Source: Myxococcota bacterium (GTDB lineage Bacteria > Myxococcota_A > UBA796 > UBA2385). From it: a stretch of DNA of 49,493 nt. This document shows positions 1-9,578 of the stretch, one piece after another. The notes below the pieces were generated by a model. It ran no database searches. It worked only from the letters and a program-made list of their open reading frames with translations, and was not told where the DNA came from. The DNA lies in assembly GCA_023150805.1 (NCBI GenBank), contig JAKLKF010000052.1, positions 1-49,493 on the forward strand, written 5' to 3'. Each line of letters begins with the position of its first letter. The stretch's first letter is position 1. Position numbers and translations under genes: made by a program.

Positions 1-53
1 GCCGGCCGACGGCGCGGCGCCTGCCAGCCCCGCGCCGGCCACGCCACCCGCCG

Positions 54-992
54 GTGGCTGAAGCCCGACGGCGCGCCCTGGCCCTGGCTGGCCTGGGCTT
101 GATCGGGATCGCGGCGCTGGTGGGGCTGGACCGGTGGCTGGGCGCCAGCCTCCACACGCAGGGCGAGCTGCGCAGCCGCGTGGAGCGGGCCACGCTGGCC
201 CCCGACGCGCGCCACGTCGTCATCCTCGGCACCTGCCTCTCCGAGCAGCACATCCTGCTGCCGCAGCTCCAGCCCGCCCTGCCGGCCGGCTGGCAGGTCC
301 ACAACCTGGGCGCGGCCGCCACCACGCCGGTCGAGTGGTACCTGGCCTGGAAGAACCACCTTCCCCACCAGCGGATCGACGCCCTGGTCCTGGCCTACGG
401 GCGCTTCGACCTGACCGAGCCGACCACGCCCTGGGAGAGCGAGACCCTCGACCTGCTGGGTGCGGGCGACCTCTCCGAGCTGATCGAGGTGAGCTGCACG
501 ACGGCCGAGTGCGGCCTGGACCTGCGCCTGCAGAGCGCCTCGGCCCTGTGGCGCTACCGCCCCATCCTGGGTGGCGTGGTCTGGCACGCCCTGGGGCTGG
601 CGCCCCCCGCCGACCCCAAGCTGACCCGGCTGCGGGTGGTGGAGGGCAGCGTGCGCAGCTCCGCGGACGCCTGGGATCCCGCCAACCCCTCGGTGGCCTA
701 CCTCGAGCGGCTGGCGACCCAGGCCCGGGCGGCCGGCTCCACGGTGCTGTTCATGCCGCTGCCGCTGCGGCCCGATCCGCTGGACGCCCAGCAGCAGCGG
801 ACCCACGCGGCGCTGGACGCCGGGGTGGACGCGCTGGTGGCGCGGGTCGGCGCGACCCGGATGCCGACGCCGCCCCTGGACCGGGAGCTCTTCCAGGACG
901 AGGTCCACCTGGGCCGGGACGGGGCCGTGGCCTACACCTCCTGGCTGGCCGCCGAGCTGCCTCGCCACCTGCCGGCAGCCCCGGCCCCCTGA
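54..992 (+). CDS. Membrane-anchored SGNH-hydrolase-like protein
   Basis: 312 aa with one hydrophobic N-terminal segment (about residues 8-25) that could anchor it to the inner membrane with the rest outside. The start of the globular part has a strand followed by G-T-C-L-S (59-63), where SGNH/DltD/AlgJ-type proteins carry the nucleophile Ser block. The C-terminus has D282-x-x-H285 followed by G, as in the SGNH Asp-His block V. Such proteins often act with MBOAT acyltransferases in O-acylating surface polymers, and an MBOAT gene lies on the opposite strand nearby, so a role in glycan acyl transfer or removal is inferred. The nucleophile block is weak, so catalysis is uncertain. GTG start; the frame is open to the window edge, so the true start could be upstream. 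It converges on the next operon. Confidence 0.55.
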   Translation: MAEARRRALALAGLGLIGIAALVGLDRWLGASLHTQGELRSRVERATLAPDARHVVILGTCLSEQHILLPQLQPALPAGWQVHNLGAAATTPVEWYLAWKNHLPHQRIDALVLAYGRFDLTEPTTPWESETLDLLGAGDLSELIEVSCTTAECGLDLRLQSASALWRYRPILGGVVWHALGLAPPADPKLTRLRVVEGSVRSSADAWDPANPSVAYLERLATQARAAGSTVLFMPLPLRPDPLDAQQQRTHAALDAGVDALVARVGATRMPTPPLDRELFQDEVHLGRDGAVAYTSWLAAELPRHLPAAPAP

Positions 993-999
993 CCGGGGC
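984..999. terminator. Hairpin between convergent genes
   Basis: GCCCC and GGGGC form a short stem around a 6-base loop at the junction of two converging genes; the stop codon of the left gene lies in the loop. There is no U tract, so it is at best a weak bidirectional terminator. Confidence 0.3.
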
Positions 1000-1011
1000 A
1001 GGGCCCCCCCC

Positions 1012-2772
1012 TCAGCCTCCGAACAGGTCCGCCCACCAGGCGCCGCGCACCACCGCCTCCGACGTGGGCCGCTCGCTGCGGTTCTCGGGCAGGGTCCAGC
1101 CGCAGGGCAGCGCCCCGCCCTCGCCCGAGGCCCGCGCCAGCTCCCAGTCCGAGGTCGGACCCGCCGGATCCGGCAAGGAGAGCCGCCCGTCGTCCACCGC
1201 GGCCTGCCGCAGGTCCCCCACCCAGGTCTCCAGGCCGGGCACCCGCCAGTCCCCTTCGCGGAGGTGGGGCAGGACCAGGTCCACCCCCGCCGCGTCCAGG
1301 GCGGTGACCACCTGGCGCGCGCAGGCCGCGTCCCCGGGGCCCGCCTGCCCCCCCGGGGCGCCGCCTCCCCCCGGCGCGCCCGGCCCGGCACCACAGCAGC
1401 GCCGCGCGTCGAGGTCGATGCTCGACAGCCCCCGCAGCGCCGCGACCGCGCGGACCTGGCTGCCCCGCTCGTCCATCAGGGTGGGCGTGGCGACCGGTCG
1501 CTGCTGCCCCTCCATCAAGGCCCAGAGCTGCGCGCCGCCACCCACGGCCAGGTGGGTCCAGGAGGTGCCGACCGCGTGGTCGTTCAGCCGCCAGGGGCTG
1601 CGCCCGGGCCTGGGCAGGTCCGCCGGCTCCACCCGCGTCCACGCCACCCGCAACCGGACCTCCTCGTGCAGCGCGTCCACGGCGTCCACCGCCAGGGCGC
1701 CCGCCAGGGCCACCGGCGGCGCCCAGGACAGGGGGCCCAGCCGCCGCAGCAGCCAGGCCAGCCGCCCGGCCAGGAGCCCGGCCAGGACCACGATCGGGAA
1801 GAGCGCGGCGGTCAGGTAGCGCAGCCGCAGCCAGCCCTGGGGCAGGAGGGCCGCGGTGATGCCGACGGCCGCGAGGCAGAGCGCGGCGGCCGCCAGCCGC
1901 GCGAGCCACCGTCGACCGGGGAGGAGGGCACCCAGGGCGGCCAACCCCGAGAGCGGCAGGACGAAGGAGAGCTGCGGGCGATCCGAGGGCCGCAGCAACC
2001 GCCAGACCATGGCCAGGCCCTCGCGGGCGGCCTCCCACGAGGCCGAGGGGGCGATCTGCTGGCCGCCCCTGCCCGAGGCCAGGTGGACCTGGGACTCCAG
2101 CCAGGCTGGCCCGTACCAGGCCATCGGCGCCGCCATGCAGAGCAGCACGAGGGCCCGCAAGGGGTCGCGCCAGGCGACCAGGGGCACGAAGAACAGCAGG
2201 GCGCGCAGCGGCTCGGTCGTCTCCTTGAACAGGGGCGACAGCCCGACGGCCACCATGCCCAGGGCCGCCACGGGCAGGCCGCGCCAGCCCCGGTCGGCGG
2301 CCCAGGCCGACAGCCCCAGGCCCAGCCAGCCCAGGCCCAGGGCCAGCGTGTCGTAGCAGATCCAGGTCGAGTGCAGGACGAGCTGGGAGAAGGTCGCCGC
2401 CGCCAGCCCGGCGCCCACCGCGCCGAAGCGGCCCGCGGAGCCCGGCCCCGCCAGCGCCCGCCCCGCCAGCATGGCCCCGAGGACCGCCGCGACCGCGGCC
2501 AGGACCATGAGCAGGCGCATGTCCGCCAGCGTGCCCAGGCCCGACGCCCGGTCCCAGGCGATGAGCAGCGCGTCCGCCGGCGGCGGCAGGTCGGTGTCCG
2601 GGACCAGCGAGACCCGGGTCAAGAGCTGCCCCGAAGCCGGCCCGGGCAGGTCGCGCTGGTCCAGCCGACCCGCCAGCAGGCTCAGCCCCAGGAAGGACAC
2701 GCCCGGAACGACGATCCAGGGGGCGAGGATCCAGGCGACTTCGACGCCGCGACGGAGCTGCACACGGCTCAT
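1012..2772 (-). CDS. Polytopic membrane protein, GT-C-like, uncharacterised
   Basis: 586 aa. The N-terminal two thirds is a succession of about ten hydrophobic helices; the last ~190 residues are soluble and probably periplasmic. The overall layout resembles GT-C lipid-linked-sugar glycosyltransferases (ArnT/PMT type), but I see no diagnostic DE motif in the first loop, so the assignment is by architecture only. The ATG start was chosen because GGAGG lies a few bases upstream; the open frame continues much further upstream only because high GC removes stops. It is the last gene of a minus-strand operon behind the MBOAT gene (about 107 bases between them), which suggests a role in making or modifying a surface glycan. 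The soluble tail contains a C-C pair and a Gly/Pro-rich loop of unknown meaning. Confidence 0.6.
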   Translation of the reverse strand: MSRVQLRRGVEVAWILAPWIVVPGVSFLGLSLLAGRLDQRDLPGPASGQLLTRVSLVPDTDLPPPADALLIAWDRASGLGTLADMRLLMVLAAVAAVLGAMLAGRALAGPGSAGRFGAVGAGLAAATFSQLVLHSTWICYDTLALGLGWLGLGLSAWAADRGWRGLPVAALGMVAVGLSPLFKETTEPLRALLFFVPLVAWRDPLRALVLLCMAAPMAWYGPAWLESQVHLASGRGGQQIAPSASWEAAREGLAMVWRLLRPSDRPQLSFVLPLSGLAALGALLPGRRWLARLAAAALCLAAVGITAALLPQGWLRLRYLTAALFPIVVLAGLLAGRLAWLLRRLGPLSWAPPVALAGALAVDAVDALHEEVRLRVAWTRVEPADLPRPGRSPWRLNDHAVGTSWTHLAVGGGAQLWALMEGQQRPVATPTLMDERGSQVRAVAALRGLSSIDLDARRCCGAGPGAPGGGGAPGGQAGPGDAACARQVVTALDAAGVDLVLPHLREGDWRVPGLETWVGDLRQAAVDDGRLSLPDPAGPTSDWELARASGEGGALPCGWTLPENRSERPTSEAVVRGAWWADLFGG

Positions 2773-2879
2773 CGGGAGCCCTCCGCCCCCGGGCGCGGGG
2801 CCGCCCCCCCCACGCAACGGCGCAGGGCGCGACAAGAGGAGGGGGCGCGGCGGGACATCTGCCGACTCTACCTCGTCGG

Positions 2880-4253
2880 TCAGAACTGAAAGTAGAGAAA
2901 AGGCTGGCCGTAGCTGCCTCCCAGCAAGGCGACCGCGACCAGCAGCAGGCCGATGACGGCCCAGCGGGCCCACGGCGGCAGCTCCTGCAGCAGCAGGTCG
3001 CCCCCCCTTCGCTGGAGCAGCAGGTCCCAGGCGCCGGTGAGCAGGGCCATCACCAGGAGCAGCCGCAGGCCCGCCACCGCCGCCGCGTCCGGCCGCAGCC
3101 CCGCGGCGAGCGCGGCCAGCAGGGAGCCGAGCTGCCCCAGCTCGTGCACCCGGAAGATGACGAAGGTGCCCACGGTCAGGTGCAGGGTCAGGACCCAGGC
3201 CACCGGGCGGGGCAGGCGGAGGGGGAGGTGGTGGGCGAGCACCAGCGCCAGGCCATGCACGCCGCCCCAGACCACGAAGGTCCAGCTCGCGCCGTGCCAG
3301 AGCCCCCCCAGCAGCATGGTGATGAGCAGGTTGCGGTCGGTGCGCCCGCGCCCGCCCCGGCTGCCCCCCAGGGGCACGTACAGGTAGTCGCGCAGCCACT
3401 GCGACAGGCTGATGTGCCAGCGCCGCCACAGGTCTCGGGGCCCTGTCGCCAGCAGGGGCTGCCGGAAGTTGACCATCAGCTCGACGCCGAACCACCGGGC
3501 GACGCCCCGCGCCATGTCCGAGTAGCCCGAGAAGTCGCCGTAGATCTGCAGGGTGAAGGCATATGCGCCGACCAGGACGGCCAGGCCGCCGGGATCGGGC
3601 TGGTCGAAGGCCCGCTGCACCACGGGCGCCAGGTTGTCGGCGACGACCACCTTCTTGAACAGGCCCCACACGAACAGCTCCGCGCCGATGCGCAGGGCAC
3701 CCGGTCCGGGGTCCGCGGCGCGCACGAGCTGCGGCAGCAGGTGCCCGCTCCGCTCGATGGGGCCGGCGACGAGCTGCGGGAAGAAGGCGACGTAGAGCAG
3801 CACCTCGCGGAAGGACCGCGCGGGCTGGCCGCCCCGGGCGACGTCGATGGTGTAGGCCATCGACTGGAAGGTGTAGAAGCTCAAGCCGACCGGCAGCACG
3901 ATGGCGAGGGTCGACGGGGGCAGGTCCACGCCGATCGCCGCGGCCAGCCGACCCAGCTCGGTCGTCGCGAAGCCCCAGTACTTGAAGAAGCCCAGGACGC
4001 CCAGGTTGGTGACGACGCTGGTCGCCACCAGCAGCTTGACCCGCGCCGGCCGGGCGCCGGGGATCGCCCGGGCGCAGAGGAAGTCGACCGCCGCCGACCC
4101 GACGAGCAGGGCCAGGAACCGCCAGTCCCACCACCCGTAGAAGACCAGGCTGGCGACCAGGAGCACCCACCGCCGGGCCGCGGGCGGCGACAGCCGCCAC
4201 AGGGGCCAGACGACCGCCAGGAACACCGCGAAGACCAGCGAGTTGAACAGCAC
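2880..4253 (-). CDS. MBOAT family O-acyltransferase (AlgI-like)
   Basis: 457 aa polytopic enzyme of the membrane-bound O-acyltransferase family, which moves acyl groups (usually acetyl) across the inner membrane onto exported polysaccharides or other acceptors. Visible family landmarks are the N-terminal FNS start, the VGLSFYTFQSMAY block (122-134), FFPQLVAGPIER (157-168), GDFSGYSDMARG (239-250), RRWHISLSQWLRDY (277-290) and LLGGLWHGASW (314-324), whose H320 is the expected catalytic histidine. Length is normal for AlgI-like proteins (450-500 aa). GTG start; the gene follows the upstream GT-C gene by 12 bases, so the two are almost certainly cotranscribed. AlgI-type enzymes need a periplasmic SGNH partner; the SGNH-like protein at the left edge is a candidate, though it is on the other strand. 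Confidence 0.92.
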   Translation of the reverse strand: MLFNSLVFAVFLAVVWPLWRLSPPAARRWVLLVASLVFYGWWDWRFLALLVGSAAVDFLCARAIPGARPARVKLLVATSVVTNLGVLGFFKYWGFATTELGRLAAAIGVDLPPSTLAIVLPVGLSFYTFQSMAYTIDVARGGQPARSFREVLLYVAFFPQLVAGPIERSGHLLPQLVRAADPGPGALRIGAELFVWGLFKKVVVADNLAPVVQRAFDQPDPGGLAVLVGAYAFTLQIYGDFSGYSDMARGVARWFGVELMVNFRQPLLATGPRDLWRRWHISLSQWLRDYLYVPLGGSRGGRGRTDRNLLITMLLGGLWHGASWTFVVWGGVHGLALVLAHHLPLRLPRPVAWVLTLHLTVGTFVIFRVHELGQLGSLLAALAAGLRPDAAAVAGLRLLLVMALLTGAWDLLLQRRGGDLLLQELPPWARWAVIGLLLVAVALLGGSYGQPFLYFQF

Positions 4254-4265
4254 GGTGCGGCAGGC

Positions 4266-6056
4266 TCAGCGGCCCGTTCCGGGGCCCGCTCCGGGTGCCA
4301 GGTCGGGGGGAGGTGGCACGGAGCCGTCGGGCCGCTGGCCGGGCACCGGCTCTCCGGCCAGGGGGTCCTCGTCCTCGCCGACCACCGGACGGTCGATCAG
4401 GTGGATGCGCGCCGAGAAGTCGCCGTACACCACCTCGGACACCGCGGGGAAGCGCGCCGCGACCCAGTCGTCCATCTCGTGGCGCTTGCTGTTGGGGTCG
4501 TAGAAGTGCTCGGCCGAGGTCCAGACGTAGCCGATGGGCCCCTCCCCCTCGCACTCCTGGGCGAGGACGCGCACGCAGCGCGCGAAGGCCTCGTCGGTCG
4601 CCTGGGTCGGGCACACCCGCTGGGGACAGAAGCTCAGGTTGGCGACGACCAGCGCCTCGCGGATCGGGCTGGCGACGCCGGTGCCGGCCGGGAAGTGCGC
4701 CGCCAGGGCGTTGCCCAGCAGCATGGTGCCCACCTCCTGCGGCAGGGGCGGGGGGGTCTGCCGCTGGTGTTGCCGCGGCGCCAGCACCAGGCCGACCAGC
4801 GGCAGGCCGACGACCAGGGCCAGCGGCCCCCGCGGCCAGCGGGGCCAGGCGAAGCGCAGGGTGGTGTCCACGAGCGCGACCAGGCTGCCGACCCCGCGGG
4901 CCGCGAGCACCGCGACGACGCCCAGCAGGTTGTTGCCGTAGCGCTCCGGCGCGCCCACGCCGAAGAGCACCGGCAGCGGCGCCAGGCAGCAGAGCAGCGC
5001 GATCCCGGTCCAGGTGTCGGTCCGGGCCAGGAGCGCGCGCCAGGGGGAGCCCTGGCCGGCCCGGGAAGTCCCCAGGCCCAGGCCCAGCACCCCCAGCCAG
5101 GGAAGCGCCACCATCGCCGCCCAGGGCAGCCCCTGGATGCGCACCCGGTCGACCGCCGCCGAGGTCGCCGCGACCGCGTGCGCGGGCAGGCCGGCCCGCA
5201 CCTCGGCGAGGCTGGCCTGCAGCGTGCGGGCCCCCTGGCCCGGGGCGCCGGGCGAGATCCCGTTGGCCAGGTCCTCGAGGAAGACGTGCGGCGAGGGCAC
5301 CGGGTAGATCACCAGCAGCCCGCGGACCACCAGCGCGGCGCCGGCCAGGTACAGCGCCACCGCCCCCAGGCGCCGCAAGACACCCGACCGCGTCCACAGG
5401 GGCGCCGTGGCGCCGCCCAGCAGCAGCAGCAGCGGGGGCACCAGGTAGGGCGGCGTCGTGTAGTGCAGCCCCGCCGCCAGGCCCGCCAGGCCCCCCGCGA
5501 CCACGCCCAGTCCCCACGAGCGGGTGGCCAGGGCCGCCGCGGCCATCACCGCCGGGATCATCGCGGAGACGGACATGTCGACGCCGAAGCGCTCGGTGGC
5601 CGACATCACGTGGGTGGTGGCCATGGCCATCGCCGCCGCCAGCAGGCCGACCACGCGCCCGCCGCCCAGCCGTCCCAGCGTCCACGTCGCCAGGCCCAGC
5701 ACCACGAAGAGCGCGCGGTTGGTGATGTGCCCGGCCCGCACCACGTCGGGCTCGAGCTCCATCAGGGCCGCCACCATGACCATCCAGGAGGGCAGGCGGT
5801 GGTGGTCCAGCTCGTCCCAGCGGCCCTCGGACAGCAGGCGCATGTTCCGCGCCCACTCCCCGGCGTCCGGCCCCTCCAGCATCAGGTCGCGCGCCCCTCC
5901 CCACCAGGGGACCTGCCCCAGGTCGACGTCCGCGGGCATCCGCGTGACCGGCCACAGCCACCAGGCCACGCCGAGCACCGCCAGCACCGCCAGCCCGTCG
6001 AGGGCCAGGCGCGCGGATCGCGGCAGGGTCGGGAGGTCGAGCAGGTCCAGCCGCAC
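4266..6056 (-). CDS. Polytopic membrane protein, probable GT-C glycosyltransferase
   Basis: 596 aa with about 11-13 hydrophobic helices. The first external loop contains E61-G-P-D64-A-G-E67 near the membrane, in the place where GT-C enzymes carry an acidic metal or substrate motif, and the following helices are laid out as in PMT/ArnT-type proteins (inference by architecture). A soluble C-terminal part (about 430-560) is followed by a disordered acidic and Pro-rich tail. It is the first gene of the minus-strand operon that continues with the MBOAT. The GTG start has no clear ribosome site; 136 bases separate it from the divergent membrane-protein gene, giving room for promoters on both sides. 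Substrate unknown. Confidence 0.65.
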   Translation of the reverse strand: MRLDLLDLPTLPRSARLALDGLAVLAVLGVAWWLWPVTRMPADVDLGQVPWWGGARDLMLEGPDAGEWARNMRLLSEGRWDELDHHRLPSWMVMVAALMELEPDVVRAGHITNRALFVVLGLATWTLGRLGGGRVVGLLAAAMAMATTHVMSATERFGVDMSVSAMIPAVMAAAALATRSWGLGVVAGGLAGLAAGLHYTTPPYLVPPLLLLLGGATAPLWTRSGVLRRLGAVALYLAGAALVVRGLLVIYPVPSPHVFLEDLANGISPGAPGQGARTLQASLAEVRAGLPAHAVAATSAAVDRVRIQGLPWAAMVALPWLGVLGLGLGTSRAGQGSPWRALLARTDTWTGIALLCCLAPLPVLFGVGAPERYGNNLLGVVAVLAARGVGSLVALVDTTLRFAWPRWPRGPLALVVGLPLVGLVLAPRQHQRQTPPPLPQEVGTMLLGNALAAHFPAGTGVASPIREALVVANLSFCPQRVCPTQATDEAFARCVRVLAQECEGEGPIGYVWTSAEHFYDPNSKRHEMDDWVAARFPAVSEVVYGDFSARIHLIDRPVVGEDEDPLAGEPVPGQRPDGSVPPPPDLAPGAGPGTGR

Positions 6057-6138
6057 GAGGGCAGGTCCCGGTCAGGAGGAGACGGGCCGGGCATCCGATC
6101 CGGCCGGGGCCCGTGGGGAGGAGGTCGTCGGGGCCCAG

Positions 6139-6144
6139 TATAGT
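6139..6144 (+). promoter_or_regulatory. Candidate -10 box TATAGT
   Basis: TATAGT is an isolated AT-rich hexamer in a GC-rich divergent intergenic region, about 48 bases before the ATG of the plus-strand membrane protein. No convincing -35 element is seen. Confidence 0.4.
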
Positions 6145-6192
6145 GTGCGACCACCGCGCACCCACGACCACGCACCCGCCGGGCCGCTGTCC

Positions 6193-7953
6193 ATGAGCGA
6201 ACGGACCCAACGCCTCCTGCTCGCCCCCGGCCTGCTGCTGGTCGTGCTGGTGCTGCACCACCAGCTCCTGCTGCGAGGGGGCCTGCTCGGCGCCGAGCAG
6301 TCCGATGTCATCCGCGGGGTGTGGGGCCTGGACCACCAGGCGCGCGCGCTGCCCTTCCCGCTGTGGAGCGACCGGGTCGGCTTCCCCGAGGGGGTCAAGC
6401 TGCTGGTGCTGCCCTGGCTGTCCAGCCAGCTCGCCGCCCCGCTGGTGTGGGTGCTCGGCGCCGTGAGCGCCTACAACCTCTGGCTGCTGGCGCTGCTGTG
6501 GCTGTCGGGGCTGGGCGCCGGCATCCTGGCGCGCCAGCGCACCGGCCAGCCCCTGTCGGGCTGGCTGGCCGGGTGCATGGTGATCGCCAGCCCCATGCTG
6601 TGGCTGGCCATCACGGACGGCACCCCCGAGAACGTCGCCTTCTGGAGCGTGCCCCTGTTCCTGGCCGCGCTGGGGCGCGCCGCGCGCCAGGGAGGGGCCC
6701 GGTGGGGCGCGCTGGCCGGCCTGCTCGCCTTCGCCGTGGCCGCCGACAGCCCCTACCACGCCGTCTTCGCCGCGATGCTGGCGCCGCTGGTCCTGGCGCC
6801 CCTGGTCACCGCCCGGACCCGGCCCCCCACCGCGCAGCTCCTGCGGGCCCTGGGCGCGCTGACCCTGGTCTGCGCGCTGGGCGGCGGCGCCCTGTGGGGC
6901 CTGTACGCCGGCCTGCCGGTCGACGCCGCGCCCGCCTCCAGCGACGTCGGCAACGCCGTGCAGATGATCGCCTGGCTGCAGTGGGAGCGGGGCGACCTGG
7001 CCCACCCCTGGGAGTGGACCCTGGTCCCCAACTTCATCCCGCTGCTGGTGCTGGCGCCCGCCGCGCTCCTGGCCCTGGCCTCGCCGCTGCGCGCTGGCCC
7101 CTGGCTGGCCATGACCGCCCTGCAGCTGCTGCTCGCGCTGGGCCCGGGCCAGGAGAACCCTCGCCTGCTCGGACAGGTGCTCGGCGAGCAGGTCGTCGCG
7201 CCGCTCTCGGCCTGGGCCGACCTGCTGGCGGCACACCCGCCGCCCGTCATCCGCTTCCTGCGCCGCTTCCTGGTGCCCGCCACCCTGTGCCTGGGCGTGG
7301 CCGCCGAGCTGGGGCTGGCTCGCTTCCGCCCCCTGGCCCGCCTCTCGCCCCTGCTCGGCCTGGCGGCGGTCGCCCTGACCTGGCACAAGACCGGCTACCC
7401 CTCGCACCTGCCACGCACGGATCCCCCCCGGACCGCCGCCTGCGCCTTCGTCGCCGACCACCCCGCCTCCGGCGCGCTGCTGGTCCTGCCGCAGGTGCGT
7501 GCGGCCCACCGGCTGCACCAGCGCGACGAGCTGCCGGTCTTCGCCGACCTGGGGTCGTCGGTGCAGTCGGCCGCCGAGCTCTGGCTGCAGGTCCAGTGCG
7601 AGCGGCCGGCCATGAACCGGCCCACCGGCCTGCTGACGATGGTGCCCCGCATCGGCCGCTCCGAGGAGCTCACCGTGCTGTTGCGAGACCTCGACGACCT
7701 GACCCTGCCGCAGACCATGGGCCGCCCCATCCCCCCGTCGGTCAAGAGCGACCCGGAGCGCAAGGAGCGCACCGTGGACTGGCTGGTGGGCCAGGGCCTG
7801 TCCTTCGTGCTGGTGGACGAGCAGGTCTACGGCCAGGAGGGGCTGGCCATGCTGCGGGACTCCTTCTTCCCCGCGCACCTGGTCGAGGAGCGGCACTTCG
7901 ACGACGGCACCGGGGTCACGGTCCTGGTCCTGGCCCCGCCGGAGCCCCGGTGA
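6193..7953 (+). CDS. Polytopic membrane protein, GT-C-like
   Basis: 586 aa, with a short basic N-terminus, a first helix (about 9-27), an external loop with acidic residues (GAEQSD...) and then about ten further helices; the last ~170 residues are soluble. The order of first helix, loop, and a conserved-looking D-G-T-P-E-N segment between helices resembles large bacterial membrane glycosyltransferase-like proteins of unknown substrate, and the gene two places downstream has a similar plan. The ATG giving MSERTQR was chosen because it leads directly into the first helix. The stop overlaps the next start (GTGA), so translation is coupled. It is divergent from the GT-C/MBOAT operon, placing it in the same glycan locus by context. 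No catalytic residue can be named. Confidence 0.6.
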   Translation: MSERTQRLLLAPGLLLVVLVLHHQLLLRGGLLGAEQSDVIRGVWGLDHQARALPFPLWSDRVGFPEGVKLLVLPWLSSQLAAPLVWVLGAVSAYNLWLLALLWLSGLGAGILARQRTGQPLSGWLAGCMVIASPMLWLAITDGTPENVAFWSVPLFLAALGRAARQGGARWGALAGLLAFAVAADSPYHAVFAAMLAPLVLAPLVTARTRPPTAQLLRALGALTLVCALGGGALWGLYAGLPVDAAPASSDVGNAVQMIAWLQWERGDLAHPWEWTLVPNFIPLLVLAPAALLALASPLRAGPWLAMTALQLLLALGPGQENPRLLGQVLGEQVVAPLSAWADLLAAHPPPVIRFLRRFLVPATLCLGVAAELGLARFRPLARLSPLLGLAAVALTWHKTGYPSHLPRTDPPRTAACAFVADHPASGALLVLPQVRAAHRLHQRDELPVFADLGSSVQSAAELWLQVQCERPAMNRPTGLLTMVPRIGRSEELTVLLRDLDDLTLPQTMGRPIPPSVKSDPERKERTVDWLVGQGLSFVLVDEQVYGQEGLAMLRDSFFPAHLVEERHFDDGTGVTVLVLAPPEPR

Positions 7954-9539
7954 GCCCCCCCTCCTCCCGGGCCCGGCGCGCGGCGGCGACCGCCCTGGTC
8001 CTGGCGGCGCTGGCGCCGGCGATGGTCGCCTGGTGGGCGACCCTGCGCTCCACCGCCGCGGCGCGGCTGGCGGTGCTGCGCACGGTCGAGCCCTACGCCC
8101 TGGCCGTGCACGAGCAGCTCGTCCGCAACAAGGCGCTCGAGGGCGCCTGGTTCCAGACCATCCACGCCGGCTACGACGACGCCTGGACCTGGTCGGGCCA
8201 CCGCGCGCTGACCCTGATCGGCGCGACCTGGCTCTACCCGCTGGAGCCCTCGGCCCTGGGGATGTGCGACCTGCAGATCCTGGCCACCGCGCTGGGCACG
8301 ATCCCCGCCGCGCTCATCGGCCGCGCGGTCTTCCGCGACGGGCCGCTGGGCCCCACGGCCGGCCTGCTCGTCGGGGGCGCCTTGTACCTGCTGTCGCCGG
8401 CGGCGATGGCGCTGGCGCTGCAGGACTACCAGGACCTGGTCTTCGCCCTGCCCTTCCTGACCTTCACCCTGTGGACGATGCGCGCCGGGCACCGGGCCTG
8501 GCCGCTGCTGGGCGCCGCGGTGGGCGTGATGCCGCGCGAGGAGTGCGTGCCCCTGGTCCTGGCCTGCGCCCTCGTCACCCTGCCGCCCGGGGGCCGCCGG
8601 CGCCACCTGTGGAACCTGGCGGCGGCGGCGCTGGTGGCGGGGACCTACGCCGGGGTCGCCCAGGTGCTGCACCCCATCGAGACGGCCCCTGGCGTCGGCG
8701 ACGGGCACGACACCCCGCTGGTCAACGCGCTGCGGACCGTCTTCGCGGCGCGGGGCCCGCAGGACCTGCCCGGCCTGGCCCACGTCGAGGAGTTCTACGC
8801 GCTGCTGTGGGCCCCGGTCGGGCTGCTCGCCCTGGCCTCGCCCCTCACGCTGCTGCCCGGCGCCGGCCTGCTGCTGATGCACATGACCGTGCCCTACAAC
8901 AACGGCATCGACCACTTCTGGTCGGGCCACGCCCACCACGTCGCGCCCCTGCTGCCCTTCGTGCTGGTCGCGACCATCGAGGGCCTGGGCCGGCTGGTCG
9001 CCCTGGCCGGCCGCTGGCGCCCCCGCGGCCACCCCGTCGGGGCCACGCTCGCCGCGGTGGCCACCGCCCTGCTGCTGGCCCACGCCGCGAGCTGGACCTG
9101 GACCTGGGGCACGGGCTTCCACCTGGCCTGGAGCTGGCGTCCCTGGACGCCGCCCTACGAGCACCCCGCCTGGACCCTGGCGCGCCGCCTGCCGGCCGAG
9201 GCGGTCCCGGTCGTCTCGGTGCGCCACGCCGTCGTCGTCAGCGACCGGCGCACCTCCTACACCTGGGAGGAGAGCCTGCACGACAAGGCCAGGGGGCGCG
9301 GGCTGGGCGCGGCCACCCACCTGATCGCGCCGGCGTCCCTGGCCGAGGTGACCGCCTGGGCCCTGTCCATGGACGGGGCCCAGGTCGTCGACGAGGCGGA
9401 GGGCTACGTCACCATCGCGTGGACCCCCGGAGCCAGGGACACCGCCGGCAAGCGACGGGAGGACCCGTGGCCGCGGGTCCCCGACTGGGTGCCCGAGGGC
9501 TACACCCTGGACAACCTGCCCGGGGTGCCGCGCCGGTAG
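7950..9539 (+). CDS. DUF2079-like polytopic membrane protein
   Basis: 529 aa. The N-terminal helix is followed by a loop reading VHEQLVRNKALEGAWFQTIHAGYDD, then many helices and the block GVMPREECVPLVL. A Q-containing first loop, a P/HFxP-type region and an (R)E(E/D) motif between membrane helices are typical of DUF2079, a GT-C-like family of unknown function; the match is from memory of family patterns. The GTG start overlaps the previous stop by four bases and the gene is one of three consecutive plus-strand genes for large membrane proteins. The last 100 residues form a soluble domain that probably faces the periplasm. Probably a membrane glycosyltransferase or its accessory; substrate unknown. 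Confidence 0.6.
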   Translation: MSPPSSRARRAAATALVLAALAPAMVAWWATLRSTAAARLAVLRTVEPYALAVHEQLVRNKALEGAWFQTIHAGYDDAWTWSGHRALTLIGATWLYPLEPSALGMCDLQILATALGTIPAALIGRAVFRDGPLGPTAGLLVGGALYLLSPAAMALALQDYQDLVFALPFLTFTLWTMRAGHRAWPLLGAAVGVMPREECVPLVLACALVTLPPGGRRRHLWNLAAAALVAGTYAGVAQVLHPIETAPGVGDGHDTPLVNALRTVFAARGPQDLPGLAHVEEFYALLWAPVGLLALASPLTLLPGAGLLLMHMTVPYNNGIDHFWSGHAHHVAPLLPFVLVATIEGLGRLVALAGRWRPRGHPVGATLAAVATALLLAHAASWTWTWGTGFHLAWSWRPWTPPYEHPAWTLARRLPAEAVPVVSVRHAVVVSDRRTSYTWEESLHDKARGRGLGAATHLIAPASLAEVTAWALSMDGAQVVDEAEGYVTIAWTPGARDTAGKRREDPWPRVPDWVPEGYTLDNLPGVPRR

Positions 9540-9566
9540 CTCGAACGCCCCGCGCCACCCCGCGCC

Positions 9567-9572
9567 TATGAT
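9567..9572 (+). promoter_or_regulatory. -10 box TATGAT for leaderless start
   Basis: TATGAT followed by exactly six bases (GCGCCC) and then the GTG start codon. That spacing would put the transcription start on the first base of the start codon. No purine-rich ribosome site precedes the GTG. Confidence 0.5.
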
Positions 9573-9578
9573 GCGCCC

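Noticed and set aside
1012..7896. Minus-strand open frame of about 2,294 codons spanning several genes
   Set aside because: Only its last 586 codons match a sensible membrane protein; the rest is antisense to other genes and open because stop codons are rare at this GC content.
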